Origin: Oscillospiraceae bacterium
GTDB taxonomy: Bacteria > Bacillota > Clostridia > Oscillospirales > Oscillospiraceae
Reading direction: 5' to 3'
DNA: 38,365 nt
Assembly (NCBI GenBank): GCA_017408915.1
Contig: JAFQTS010000013.1
Location: 1 to 38,365 of the forward strand
Shown: positions 15,569 to 23,690 of the stretch, piece after piece
How the letters are laid out: every line of letters starts with the position of its first letter
Position numbering within the stretch: the first letter of the stretch is position 1
Program-made: the position numbers and the translations under genes
The notes under the pieces: generated by a model
Databases searched by the model: none
What the model was told of the DNA's origin: nothing
Seen by the model: only the letters and a program-made list of their open reading frames with translations

Positions 15569-17049
15569 AACTGATTTTTACCGGTCATAACGACCGCTAC
15601 GCCATTGAACAGGACCTGCTGGCCTTCTTCCCCACCGAGCGCCCCGTCTATGACGAGACGGCGGATGAAACGCGCTGTGGGTGGGTGAAGCTGTCAGCGG
15701 GCGAGATCTACACCACCGCGACCACCCGCATCGTCTATGACGGACGGGAGGGCCGCGGTCTTTCCCGTGTGCGCCTGCCTGAGGACTTTACGGAGTATCA
15801 GAAGGAAGGTTTGCGTCAGCGGGCCCTGAAAATGAGCTTTTTTAAGGCCGCCGTGCAGGTATTGGGCAAAGTCCCCGTGTGGGGCAGCCTCACCGGTGTG
15901 CGCCCCGGAAAACTGGCCACCCGCTTGATGAAGGGCGGACAGAGCCCTCAGCAGGCCAAGAAAACGCTGGAAAAGACCTACTTTGTCTCTCCTGCTCGTG
16001 CCCGCCTCTGCGTAGAGGCGGCGGAGGCAGGCCGCATCGCCAAGGAGGCCCTCGACCCCAACCACATCTCCCTCTATGTGGGCATCCCCTTCTGCCCCAC
16101 CCGCTGCACCTATTGCTCCTTCGTCTCCCAAGCGGTGGAGAAGTCCTTCCGCTTGATGGAGCCTTATTTGGAGGCGCTGATGGCGGAGATCGAGCAGGCG
16201 GGACAGATGGTGAAGGACACGGGTCTCGCCATCCGCTCCTTCTACATGGGCGGCGGCACACCCACCACCCTCTCGGCCCAGCAGATGGATCGCCTGCTGA
16301 CCCACCTCAACAAGCATTTCGACCTGTCCAACATGGTGGAATACTGCATTGAGGCGGGCCGCCCCGACACCATCGACCGTGAGAAATTGCAGGTGCTCCT
16401 CGACCACGGGGTAGACCGCATCAGCGTCAATCCCCAGTCCCTCTCCGATGAGGTGCTGCAGGCCATCGGCCGCCGCCACAGCGCGGCAGATATCGAAACG
16501 GCCATGGAACTGGCCACCTCCATGGGCTTCCCCCATGTGAACATGGACTTGATCGCCGGTCTCCCTGCCGACACACCCGAGGGCTTCCGCCACACGCTGG
16601 ACACCTGCCTTGCCTACGGGGCGGATAACATCACCGTCCATACTCTGAGCTTGAAAAAGGGCAGCAGCCTGACCCTGAAGGGCGGCGCGATTCCCCCGCC
16701 CGAGGCGGTGGCGGAGATGCTGGACTATGCTGACCCCACCCTCCGCAGCCACGGCTTTGCCCCCTACTATCTCTATCGGCAAAAATATATGTCCGGCAGC
16801 TTTGAAAATGTAGGTTGGAGCATACCGGGCAGCGAAGGCTTATATAATATCTACATCATGGAGGAGCACCACAGCATCCTCTCCTTGGGTGCAGGCGGTT
16901 CTACCAAAATGGTGGATATTCGCTGTGATGACCGCATTGAGCGGCTCTTCCACCCCAAGTTCCCCACAGAGTATATTCAGCGTAAGGAGAAGATTGCGGA
17001 GAATTTGGAGAAGTTCGCAGCCTTCCACCGGGAGATGCTGGGGAAATAA
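15565..17049 (+). CDS. hemZ: Radical-SAM coproporphyrinogen dehydrogenase-like protein HemZ
   Basis: The 494-residue protein has an N-terminal HemZ-specific region (about 1-165) and a radical-SAM HemN-type domain with the [4Fe-4S] cysteines C177, C181 and C184 in GIPFCPTRCTYCSF. The next motif is YMGGGTPTTLS, and the central barrel includes NMDLIAGLPADT. In Bacillus HemZ is an oxygen-independent coproporphyrinogen III oxidase-like enzyme. In anaerobes without a full haem pathway the same family may instead serve haem handling or another radical reaction, so the biochemical role is inferred. The start ATG 15565 overlaps the MBL gene by 4 nt behind AAGGAATGG. Confidence 0.88.
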   Translation: MKLIFTGHNDRYAIEQDLLAFFPTERPVYDETADETRCGWVKLSAGEIYTTATTRIVYDGREGRGLSRVRLPEDFTEYQKEGLRQRALKMSFFKAAVQVLGKVPVWGSLTGVRPGKLATRLMKGGQSPQQAKKTLEKTYFVSPARARLCVEAAEAGRIAKEALDPNHISLYVGIPFCPTRCTYCSFVSQAVEKSFRLMEPYLEALMAEIEQAGQMVKDTGLAIRSFYMGGGTPTTLSAQQMDRLLTHLNKHFDLSNMVEYCIEAGRPDTIDREKLQVLLDHGVDRISVNPQSLSDEVLQAIGRRHSAADIETAMELATSMGFPHVNMDLIAGLPADTPEGFRHTLDTCLAYGADNITVHTLSLKKGSSLTLKGGAIPPPEAVAEMLDYADPTLRSHGFAPYYLYRQKYMSGSFENVGWSIPGSEGLYNIYIMEEHHSILSLGAGGSTKMVDIRCDDRIERLFHPKFPTEYIQRKEKIAENLEKFAAFHREMLGK

Positions 17050-17052
17050 GTA

Positions 17053-18669
17053 TTGCAGAAATTTGCCGTGGAGGTGAGCACCACGCAGAAGAAGTCGTTT
17101 ATATCGGGCGCGGCGGTGCTGGCTGCGGCAGTAGCGGTGACCAAGGTGCTGGGGGCGCTGTATAAGATCCCCCTTGGGAACATGCTGGACAGCACCGGCA
17201 TGGCCCACTTTTACGCCGCCTATAATGTCTATACCCTGCTCTTGACCCTCTCTACGGCGGGCTTGCCCGTCATTACCTCCCGCCTTGTGGCGGAGGCTAC
17301 GGCCTTAGGCCGCCATCGGCAGGCGCAGCGTGTGTTTACCACCGCCCTGTGGCTGTTGGGCTTGGCGGGTCTCGTCTGCACGGCGCTGATGTTTGGCCTT
17401 CCCCGCGCCTTTGCCCACCTTTTGCAGGATGGCGATGCGTGGATGGCTATCCGCGCCCTGTCCCCTGCTGTGGTGTGCGTGTGCCTCACCTCCGCTGTTC
17501 GCGGCTATACACAGGGCATGAATGAGATGACCCCCACGGCGGTGAGCCAGATCATCGAATCGGCGGGTAAGCTGGGCGTCGGCCTCGGTCTGTGCGCCTA
17601 TCTGCTGCGCCGTGGCGCCAACAGTGCCGAGGGTGCTGCCGCCGCCATTTTCGGCGTGACAGTAGGCGCGGCGTTGGCCTTGGCCTTTTTGCTGCTGGTG
17701 CTGGTGCTGCGTGATCGCCGCGTCATGGTGGCGCGGCCCGATACCCCTGCACCCCGCAGGGAGATTTTGCACCAGCTGGTCTCCGGCGGCGTACCCATCA
17801 CCATTGCCGCCGTCGGCATGAGCCTTATTACGCTGGTGGATCAGGCGCTGGTGCTGTATACCCTACAGCACACTCTCCACCACACCTCGGCACAGGCCGT
17901 GGAACTCTATGGACAGTACACCTTCGGCATGACCCTCTTTGTGCTGCCCTCGTCCTTCATTATCCCCCTGTCGGTATCGCTGATGCCCACCCTGTCGGCA
18001 GAGCGGGCCAAGGGAAATGCAGCGGCACAGCAGCACCACATCCGCATGGCGCTGCGCTTGACGGCGCTGTTCGCCTTTCCTATGGGCGCGGGCTTGAGCG
18101 TCATGGCGGGGCCCATCTTATCCCTGCTCTATCCCGCTGTGCCGGACACGGCAGCGGCAGCCACGCCTCATTTGCAGGTGTTGGGCATCGCCTCGTGCTG
18201 CGTGTGCCTTATGACCATCACCAACGGTGTTTTGCAGGCCTGCGGCCGTGAGCGGTGGCCTGTGTGGACGCTGCTGAGCGGCGGCGTGGTGAAGGTGGTA
18301 GCTACCGTGTTGCTGGTGAGCAACCCCCGCATCTCCATCGCCGGGGCGGCGTGGGGCACGTTGCTGGGCTATGCCGTCATCGCCCTGCTGAATCTGTTGT
18401 GCGTCCGCCATGCGGCGGGTCGGGGCGTAGGCATCGTATCCGCCCTGTGGCGCAGTGCAGCAGCTACCCTTGTTATGGCCATGTTTGCCCGTGGGAGCTA
18501 TGCCTTTCTCGCCGCGAAGATGGAACCGACCCTTGCCACGCTGCTGGCCATCGCCTTGGCGGTGGTGGTGTATGGCATCCTGGCTTTGGCGGTAGGCGCT
18601 GTCAGAAAAGAAGACGTAAAACATCTCCCATTTGGTAGAAAACTGACGAAATTTGTGCCGTTCTCTTGA
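17053..18669 (+). CDS. spoVB: SpoVB-like polysaccharide/lipid flippase (MOP superfamily)
   Basis: A very hydrophobic protein of up to 538 residues with about 12-14 membrane segments. It belongs to the MATE/MOP-type oligosaccharide flippases. The N-terminus KKSFISGAAVL...KVLGALYKIPLGNML matches SpoVB, which is needed for spore cortex peptidoglycan precursor export in Bacillus. A MurJ-like lipid II flippase for vegetative cells is the alternative. The start is uncertain. TTG 17053 gives the longest form behind a weak GGGGAAATAAG; GTG 17068 or 17074 are alternatives, and all precede the conserved KKSF. It follows hemZ by 3 nt and is the last gene of the recJ-rel operon. The location before hup and rqcP matches the Bacillus spoVB region. 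Confidence 0.85.
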   Translation: MQKFAVEVSTTQKKSFISGAAVLAAAVAVTKVLGALYKIPLGNMLDSTGMAHFYAAYNVYTLLLTLSTAGLPVITSRLVAEATALGRHRQAQRVFTTALWLLGLAGLVCTALMFGLPRAFAHLLQDGDAWMAIRALSPAVVCVCLTSAVRGYTQGMNEMTPTAVSQIIESAGKLGVGLGLCAYLLRRGANSAEGAAAAIFGVTVGAALALAFLLLVLVLRDRRVMVARPDTPAPRREILHQLVSGGVPITIAAVGMSLITLVDQALVLYTLQHTLHHTSAQAVELYGQYTFGMTLFVLPSSFIIPLSVSLMPTLSAERAKGNAAAQQHHIRMALRLTALFAFPMGAGLSVMAGPILSLLYPAVPDTAAAATPHLQVLGIASCCVCLMTITNGVLQACGRERWPVWTLLSGGVVKVVATVLLVSNPRISIAGAAWGTLLGYAVIALLNLLCVRHAAGRGVGIVSALWRSAAATLVMAMFARGSYAFLAAKMEPTLATLLAIALAVVVYGILALAVGAVRKEDVKHLPFGRKLTKFVPFS

Positions 18670-18695
18670 TTTTTTCGTATTTCTGCGAAAAATGC

Positions 18696-18724
18696 TTGCA
18701 TTGAACGGATAAGTGTAGTAAACT
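18696..18724 (+). promoter_or_regulatory. Sigma-A promoter of hup
   Basis: TTGCAT (18696-18701), 17-nt spacer, TAAACT (18719-18724). The leader is about 95 nt and holds only a short 5-bp hairpin (18771-18785). Confidence 0.82.
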
Positions 18725-18824
18725 CATATATGCAGTCCATTTCGGACGCTATTTTTTGCTTTTACACGCGGGCGCTCTTTGCGCCGCCTGCGCTACAAAG
18801 GAAACTTTTTTAGGAGGAACATCC

Positions 18825-19097
18825 ATGAATAAGACTGAACTGATCGCCGCTGTCGCCGAGAAGGCCGGCATGACCAAGAAGGACGCTGAGATCGCCGTTT
18901 CCGCCACTTTCGCCGCCATCACCGAGGGCATGATCGCCGATGGTAAGGTGCAGGTTGTTGGCTTTGGCTCTTTCGAGGTGAAGCAGCGCGCTGAGCGTAC
19001 CGGCATCAACCCCCAGACCAAGAAGGCCGTGACCATCCCTGCTTCCAAGGTTCCCGCTTTCAAGGCCGGCAAGGCTCTGAAGGACGCTGTTAAGTAA
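18825..19097 (+). CDS. hup: HU-family DNA-binding protein
   Basis: HU is a small dimeric nucleoid protein that bends DNA without strong sequence preference. The 90-residue product begins [22 protein letters not shown], the standard HU N-terminus. It continues through [24 protein letters not shown] (the β-arm with the conserved RxGxNPxT core) to the C-terminal [14 protein letters not shown]. The ATG at 18825 follows AGGAGG (18812-18817) by 7 nt; the upstream open frame lies in the leader and is not coding. Codons are strongly biased, as expected for a highly expressed gene. It has its own promoter and a strong terminator. Confidence 0.97.
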   Translation: MNKTELIAAVAEKAGMTKKDAEIAVSATFAAITEGMIADGKVQVVGFGSFEVKQRAERTGINPQTKKAVTIPASKVPAFKAGKALKDAVK

Positions 19098-19117
19098 GAA
19101 AACCACAAGGTGAAAGT

Positions 19118-19146
19118 CCCGCCGCCTCTCAGGCGGCGGGTTTTTT
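19118..19146 (+). terminator. Terminator of hup
   Basis: A perfect 10-bp GC-rich stem (19118-19127 with 19131-19140), loop CTC, T6. Some read-through may supply rqcP, which has no clear promoter of its own. Confidence 0.92.
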
Positions 19147-19164
19147 CGCAACAGGAGAACAGCC

Positions 19165-19407
19165 ATGAGATTGGACAAGTATTTGAAGGTCAGCCGCCTT
19201 ATTAAGCGGCGCACCGTGGCAAACGAGGCCTGCGACAATGAACGCGTGTCGGTGAATGGCCGCGTTGTCCGCGCCTCCTACGATGTGAAGGTGGGGGATA
19301 AAATCACCATCCGCTTTGGTCAGAAGGAGCTGACGGTGGAGGTGCTGGATGTCCGCGAAAACGCGGGCAAAGACGATGCCTGCACCATGTATCGGCAGGT
19401 ACAGTAA
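19165..19407 (+). CDS. rqcP: S4-domain ribosome quality-control protein RqcP (YabO)
   Basis: An 80-residue protein made almost entirely of an S4 RNA-binding domain: MRLDKYLKVSRLIKRRTVANEAC, then VSVNGRVVRASYDVKVGDKITIRFG. It fits RqcP/YabO, which binds the obstructed 50S subunit with RqcH and drives alanine-tail addition on stalled peptides. Hsp15 is the related alternative, but the position next to hup and spoVB is that of Bacillus yabO. ATG 19165 follows AGGAGA. It ends before a bidirectional terminator shared with the convergent ParB-like gene. Confidence 0.9.
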   Translation: MRLDKYLKVSRLIKRRTVANEACDNERVSVNGRVVRASYDVKVGDKITIRFGQKELTVEVLDVRENAGKDDACTMYRQVQ

Positions 19408-19417
19408 CATAAGAAAA

Positions 19418-19442
19418 GCGAGGGCAGCGCCCTCGCTTTTTT
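19418..19442. terminator. Bidirectional terminator between rqcP and the ParB-like gene
   Basis: A perfect 8-bp stem (19418-19425 with 19429-19436), loop AGC, A4 before and T6 after, usable from both sides. Confidence 0.9.
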
Positions 19443-20258
19443 CTATGTGTTGACCCGTCCGTTGGCAATGCGGATGGTGAGAAGAATTTCTCCCTCCCTG
19501 TCCTGCCGCCCCACCGCCGCTTCAATGCCGCTGCGCTGCAGAAAGCGGACAGAGCGCTCCACACTGTTGAGGAATAAACGCACGTCTTTGAGAATGTAGG
19601 TGGTGCGGCGGGCAGGCGGTGTCAGCTGTTGCTGCTGCAAAAGCTGCTCCACATACTCCTCCGCTTTTGCCACGTTCATCTGCTCTTTTACCATGTGTCG
19701 CAGCGCCGCGAGACGCGCTTCCTCTCCCTCTAAGCGCAGCAGCACGCGGGCGTGGCGCTCGGTGAGCTGCTGGGCGAGGAGTTCTTGCTGCACCGACTCC
19801 TCCAACCGCAGCAATCGCAGCTTGTTGGCGATGGCGGATTGGGATTTGCCCAGTTTTTGGGCGGCTTGCTCTTGGGATAGACCATAGCGGGAGATGAGGC
19901 GGGCGATGGCGGCGGCCTCTTCAAAGCAGTCCAAGTCCCGCCGCTGCAAATTCTCGATAAGGGCTAAAAGCTCTGCGTCCTGCTCGTCCACTTGGGCGAT
20001 GAGGCAGGGGGCTTCTTTGAGCCCCGCCAGTTTTGCTGCCCGCCAGCGGCGCTCCCCCGCCACCAGTTCGTAGCCGCCCTTGACGGCGCGGACGGTGAGG
20101 GGCTGCAAAATGCCGAAGGCGGCAATGCTCTCGGCTAACTCCTGTAAGGGGCGTTCTTCAAAGATGCGCCGCGGCTGACAGGGATTGGGGTGAATGTCCT
20201 GTAGGGGGATGTGGTGTACGCGGCGGGAGAGAATGGTGCGTTCATGACTTCGTTTCAT
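19443..20258 (-). CDS. ParB/Spo0J/Noc-family DNA-binding protein
   Basis: The 271-residue protein has the ParB N-terminal CTP-binding fold (IPLQDIHPNPCQPRRIF near 17-33, GERRWRAAK at 68-76) and then a helix-turn-helix (LSQEQAAQKLGKSQSAIANKLRLL near 125-148). The C-terminal part should dimerise. It could be chromosome partition ParB or nucleoid-occlusion Noc. No parA lies beside it, which slightly favours Noc or a second ParB. The start at 20258 is set by AAGGAGGCGGCAGCT just upstream; the longer frame has no ribosome site and crosses the divergent ogt promoter. A TATACT (20286-20281, minus) may be its -10, but no good -35 accompanies it. Confidence 0.85.
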   Translation of the reverse strand: MKRSHERTILSRRVHHIPLQDIHPNPCQPRRIFEERPLQELAESIAAFGILQPLTVRAVKGGYELVAGERRWRAAKLAGLKEAPCLIAQVDEQDAELLALIENLQRRDLDCFEEAAAIARLISRYGLSQEQAAQKLGKSQSAIANKLRLLRLEESVQQELLAQQLTERHARVLLRLEGEEARLAALRHMVKEQMNVAKAEEYVEQLLQQQQLTPPARRTTYILKDVRLFLNSVERSVRFLQRSGIEAAVGRQDREGEILLTIRIANGRVNT

Positions 20259-20337
20259 AGCTGCCGCCTCCTTTTTCTCCAGTATACGGCAAGAGATGCA
20301 CAAAAAAGCGTGAGTGCTGTCGGGAAACAGAAAAAGA

Positions 20338-20366
20338 TTGCAGCAAAGGGAGTGGTGTGGTATCCT
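20338..20366 (+). promoter_or_regulatory. Sigma-A promoter of ogt
   Basis: TTGCAG (20338-20343), 17-nt spacer, TATCCT (20361-20366), about 30 nt before the ATG. Confidence 0.72.
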
Positions 20367-20396
20367 TTTGTCAGAGTTTCTTGGGGAGGTGTCGCC

Positions 20397-20861
20397 ATGG
20401 CGCAATATATGTGTCCCTCGCCTATCGGGCCGTTATCTTTGGTGGAGGAGAACGGCGCGTTGGTGGCGGTGCGGTGGAATGTTGATCTGCCCCGTGATGC
20501 CGCGCCCTTGGCGCTGCCCGCCACGCCCCTGTTGCGGCAGGCGGCAGCGGAATTAGCGGCCTACTTTGCGGGTCAGTTGCGAGAATTCACCGTGCCTCTT
20601 GCCCCAAAAGGCACGCCTTTTCAGCAGAAGGTGTGGGCGGCGCTGCGGGAGATCCCCTACGGAGAAACACGGTCCTATAAGGAAATCGCCGCCATGGTGG
20701 GCAACGAAAAGGCCTGCCGCGCCGTGGGCATGGCCAATAACCGCAATCCCCTGCCCATCTTCATCCCCTGCCATCGTGTGGTGGGAGCGAACGGGAATTT
20801 AGTGGGCTATGCAGGGGGCTTGGATGTAAAAACCTTCCTGCTCAACTTGGAAAAAGAATAA
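20397..20861 (+). CDS. ogt: Methylated-DNA-[protein]-cysteine S-methyltransferase
   Basis: A suicide repair enzyme that takes the alkyl group from O6-alkylguanine in DNA. The 154-residue protein has a short N-terminal domain (SPIGPLSLVEENGALVAV), the recognition helix region (GTPFQQKVWAALREIPYGETRSYKEIA), and the active site IPCHRVV with acceptor Cys125. The Asn hinge (MANNRNPLP) and the G-x-L-V-GYAGGL loop are intact. ATG 20397 lies 6 nt after GGGGAGGT; the longer upstream frame crosses the promoter and is rejected. It has its own promoter, divergent from the ParB-like gene, and converges on pnp with a shared long hairpin between them. Confidence 0.94.
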   Translation: MAQYMCPSPIGPLSLVEENGALVAVRWNVDLPRDAAPLALPATPLLRQAAAELAAYFAGQLREFTVPLAPKGTPFQQKVWAALREIPYGETRSYKEIAAMVGNEKACRAVGMANNRNPLPIFIPCHRVVGANGNLVGYAGGLDVKTFLLNLEKE

Positions 20862-20864
20862 GAA

Positions 20865-20896
20865 AAGGGTCTGTCGGACAAGTCCGACAGACCCTT
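20865..20896. terminator. Long hairpin terminator between ogt and pnp
   Basis: A perfect 15-bp stem (20865-20879 with 20882-20896) and a 2-nt loop. The minus-strand side is T-rich, so it is a good pnp terminator; on the plus strand the T tract is weaker. Confidence 0.85.
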
Positions 20897-20915
20897 ACTT
20901 CATTTTACGAAGGAA

Positions 20916-23066
20916 TTAGCCGATGACTTCGCCGGCAGCTTCCTTAGCGGCGATGTCACGCAGGGCATCCTTGTGGCTCAGGTTCCAGCGACCCTTCTCG
21001 TCGATCTCCATGAACTTGACCCACATCATGTCGCCCACCTTGCAGGCGTCCTCCACCTTCTCGATGCGCTTTTCAGCCAGCTTGGAGATGTGAACGAGGC
21101 CGTCCTTACCGGGAGCGATCTCCACGAAAGCGCCGAAGGTCATGAGACGCACGACGCGGCCGTAGTACAGCTTGCCCACCTCGGGAACAAAGACGATGTC
21201 GTCGATGAACTTCTTGGCCTTCTCGCAGCTCTCGGCATCGGGAGAAGCGATGTGGATGGTGCCGTCGTCCTCGATGTCCACCTTGGCGCCGGACTCGGCA
21301 ACGATCTTCTGAATGACGCTGCCGCCCTTACCGATGACCTCACGGATGCGATCGGGATCGATATGCATGGTGATCATCTTGGGAGCGTAACGGCTGACCT
21401 CGGCACGAGGCTCAGCGATGACGGGCAGCATGATCTGATCGAGGATCTGCACGCGGGCATCGTAGGTGATGTCGAGAGCATTCTCGATGATCTCCATGGT
21501 GAGACCGTCGTTCTTCAGATCCATCTGGATAGCGGTGATACCCTTCTTGGTACCGCCCACCTTGAAGTCCATCTCGCCGTGGAAGTCCTCCACGCCCTGA
21601 ATGTCGATGAAGGTGGTGAAAGAGCCGTCGTCATCCTGAATGAGGCCGCAGGAGATACCGGCAACGGGAGCCTTGATGGGCACGCCTGCGTCCATCAGAG
21701 CCAGAGTAGAGCCGCAGATAGAGCCCTGAGAGGTAGAACCGTTGGAGGAAACCACCTCGGAGACAACGCGGATAGCGTAGGGGAACTCCTCCACGGAGGG
21801 CAGCACGGGCACCAGAGCGCGCTCAGCCAGTGCGCCGTGACCGATCTCACGACGGCCGGGGCTACGGGCGCCGCGAGCCTCACCCACAGAGTAGGAGGGG
21901 AAGTTGTAGTGGTGCATATAGCGCTTCTCGGTTTCCTCCCAGATGGTGTCCAGCTTCTGGTTGGCAGAGAGGGTGTCGAGAGTGCAGACGGAGAGAACCT
22001 GGGTCTGACCGCGGGTGAAGAGGCCGGAGCCATGGACGCGGGGCAGGACAGCCACCTCAGCGTCGAGGGGACGGATCTCGTTCTTGGCGCGGCCGTCAAC
22101 ACGGTGACCCTCCAGCAGCCAAGCCTTGACGATCTTCTTCTGGAACTTGTAGGTGAACTCCTCCAGATACTGATCCATCTCGGGATACTCCTCGAGATAC
22201 TTCTCGTGCCACTTCTCGATCATGGCATTCCAGCGGCTCTCGCGGACGTTCTTATCGTCGGTATCCATGGCGGCCTTGGCCTCGTCCATGAACTCAGCAA
22301 CGATCTTGTCGAACAGCTCCTGATTGAACTCAGCGTGGGGATAGTCGAACTTCTCCTTGCCGATCTCGGCCACCATCTGATTGATGAGGGCGATCTGCTT
22401 CTGGTTCTCCTCGTGAGCCAGCTTGATGGCGTTGAACATGACCTCGTTGCTGACCTCGTTGGCGCCGGCCTCGATCATGACCACCTTCTTGCCGGTGGAG
22501 ACCACGGTGACGTCCAGATCGGAGACCTTGGACTGCTCGTTATCGGGATTGACGATCAGCTGACCGTCCACCAGACCGATCTTCAGAGCGCCCACAGGGC
22601 CGTTCCAAGGAATGTCGGAGATGGCCAGTGCTGCGGAAGTACCGATCAGGGCAGCGATCTCGGGGGAGCAGTCGCGATCCACGGACATGACTGTGCACAT
22701 CACGGACACGTCATTGCGGAAATCACCGGGAAACAGAGGGCGGATGGGGCGGTCGATGACGCGGGAGGTCAGGATGCCCTTCTCGCCGGGACGACCCTCG
22801 CGGCGGTTGAAGCTGCCGGGGATGCGGCCCACGGCGTACAGCTTCTCCTCGAAGTCAACGCTCAGAGGGAAGAAGTCAATACCATCGCGGGGACGGGGTG
22901 CGGCGGTGACACAGCACAATACGCGGGTGTCGCCGTAACCCACCATGACGGCGCCGTTAGCCAGCTCAGCCAGCTTGCCGGTCTCCAGCGTGAGGGGACG
23001 GCCTGCCAGATCCATGGTGTACTTGCGGTACTGGGTAAATTCGCGGTGCTTAATAATGGTCGACAT
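20916..23066 (-). CDS. pnp: Polyribonucleotide nucleotidyltransferase (PNPase)
   Basis: PNPase degrades RNA 3' to 5' with phosphate. The 716 residues match the family length. Two RNase PH-like domains are seen: the first with GDTRVLCCVTAA, RREGRPGEKGILTSRVIDRPIRPLFP; the second with GQTQVLSVCTL, HHYNFPSYSVGEAR, GRREIGHGALAERAL and SSNGSTSQGSICGSTLALMDAGVPI. They are followed by a KH domain (IREVIGKGGSVIQKI) and an S1 domain (VGKLYYGRVVRLMTFGAFVEIAPGKDGLVHISKL). It lies downstream of rpsO, the near-universal rpsO-pnp pair, with a 188-nt spacer holding a terminator-like hairpin and a long stem-loop that may control pnp. The start ATG 23066 follows AAAAGGAG. Confidence 0.97.
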   Translation of the reverse strand: MSTIIKHREFTQYRKYTMDLAGRPLTLETGKLAELANGAVMVGYGDTRVLCCVTAAPRPRDGIDFFPLSVDFEEKLYAVGRIPGSFNRREGRPGEKGILTSRVIDRPIRPLFPGDFRNDVSVMCTVMSVDRDCSPEIAALIGTSAALAISDIPWNGPVGALKIGLVDGQLIVNPDNEQSKVSDLDVTVVSTGKKVVMIEAGANEVSNEVMFNAIKLAHEENQKQIALINQMVAEIGKEKFDYPHAEFNQELFDKIVAEFMDEAKAAMDTDDKNVRESRWNAMIEKWHEKYLEEYPEMDQYLEEFTYKFQKKIVKAWLLEGHRVDGRAKNEIRPLDAEVAVLPRVHGSGLFTRGQTQVLSVCTLDTLSANQKLDTIWEETEKRYMHHYNFPSYSVGEARGARSPGRREIGHGALAERALVPVLPSVEEFPYAIRVVSEVVSSNGSTSQGSICGSTLALMDAGVPIKAPVAGISCGLIQDDDGSFTTFIDIQGVEDFHGEMDFKVGGTKKGITAIQMDLKNDGLTMEIIENALDITYDARVQILDQIMLPVIAEPRAEVSRYAPKMITMHIDPDRIREVIGKGGSVIQKIVAESGAKVDIEDDGTIHIASPDAESCEKAKKFIDDIVFVPEVGKLYYGRVVRLMTFGAFVEIAPGKDGLVHISKLAEKRIEKVEDACKVGDMMWVKFMEIDEKGRWNLSHKDALRDIAAKEAAGEVIG

Positions 23067-23125
23067 AGCAGTGTACTCCTTTTCTTGAAAATAGTTGGTG
23101 TTTCTTCCTATGCCGCCGCCACCGT

Positions 23126-23178
23126 TAGCACTTGAAAACGCCGCGAAACACGAAATTTCGAAGCATTTTCAACTGCTA
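23126..23178 (-). promoter_or_regulatory. Long imperfect stem-loop in the pnp leader
   Basis: Arms pair as TAGCA/TGCTA (23126-23130 with 23174-23178), TTGAAAA/TTTTCAA (23132-23138 with 23166-23172), GC/GC (23140-23141 with 23163-23164) and inner CGAAA/TTTCG (23144-23148 with 23156-23160), with single mismatches and a 7-nt loop. It lies about 60 nt upstream of the pnp start in the transcript. It resembles in layout the RNase III-cut leader stem that autoregulates E. coli pnp; that role here is inference. Confidence 0.7.
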
Positions 23179-23215
23179 AAGGCGTGATGAAGCGACATGG
23201 GAAAAGGTGAAAGAA

Positions 23216-23240
23216 GGGTGATGCGCTCAGCACATCACCC
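23216..23240 (-). terminator. Hairpin after rpsO (leaky terminator or processing site)
   Basis: An 8-bp perfect stem (23216-23223 with 23233-23240). On the minus strand it is followed by TTCTTTCACCTTTT, a poor T tract, so partial termination or RNA processing between rpsO and pnp is likely. Confidence 0.65.
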
Positions 23241-23254
23241 TGATTTCAAAAAAC

Positions 23255-23521
23255 TTACTTACGCAGACCCAGCTTGGCGATGAGGGCACGATAACGCTCG
23301 ATGTCCTTCTTTGCCAGATAGTCCAGCAGACGACGGCGCTTACCGATCATCATCTGCATACCGCGACGGCTATGGAAGTCGTGGGGATGAACCTTCAGAT
23401 GAGCGGTCAGCTGGGAAATACGCTCGGTGAGAATAGCGACCTGAACCTCGGGAGAACCGGTGTCGGTCTCGTGGGTGCGGTTGTTCTCGATAATAGCGGT
23501 CTTCTGATCTTTCAGCATCAT
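23255..23521 (-). CDS. rpsO: 30S ribosomal protein S15
   Basis: S15 binds the central domain of 16S rRNA. The 88 residues are the standard length and show [23 protein letters not shown] near 14-36, the [15 protein letters not shown] segment (residues 41-55) and the ending [12 protein letters not shown]. The start is ATG 23521 (a second ATG follows directly), behind AAAGGTGG. Its transcript has a leader of about 105 nt from a sigma-A promoter and continues, at least in part, into pnp. A G·U-containing hairpin in the leader (23585-23605) could be an S15 autoregulatory site. Confidence 0.97.
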   Translation of the reverse strand: MMLKDQKTAIIENNRTHETDTGSPEVQVAILTERISQLTAHLKVHPHDFHSRRGMQMMIGKRRRLLDYLAKKDIERYRALIAKLGLRK

Positions 23522-23634
23522 GGTTGTGTTTCCACCTTTCTGTAATGTTACCGTGTCGCCGCGTCAGAGGACAGGTGAATCGATCCGTCCAACGAAGCCG
23601 ACCGGCCAATTTATGCACATTCGCGTGCCAAGAT

Positions 23635-23663
23635 AGAATACCACAAAAATGCGCCCTTGTAAA
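23635..23663 (-). promoter_or_regulatory. Sigma-A promoter of rpsO-pnp
   Basis: On the minus strand: TTTACA (23663-23658), 17-nt spacer, TATTCT (23640-23635). Confidence 0.83.
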
Positions 23664-23690
23664 GACCTTTTTTGCCTCTTTTTACTGTTT

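Noticed and set aside
20973..23135. Long plus-strand open frame opposite pnp
   Set aside because: Mirror of the pnp coding frame with no start signal; pnp itself is unambiguous.
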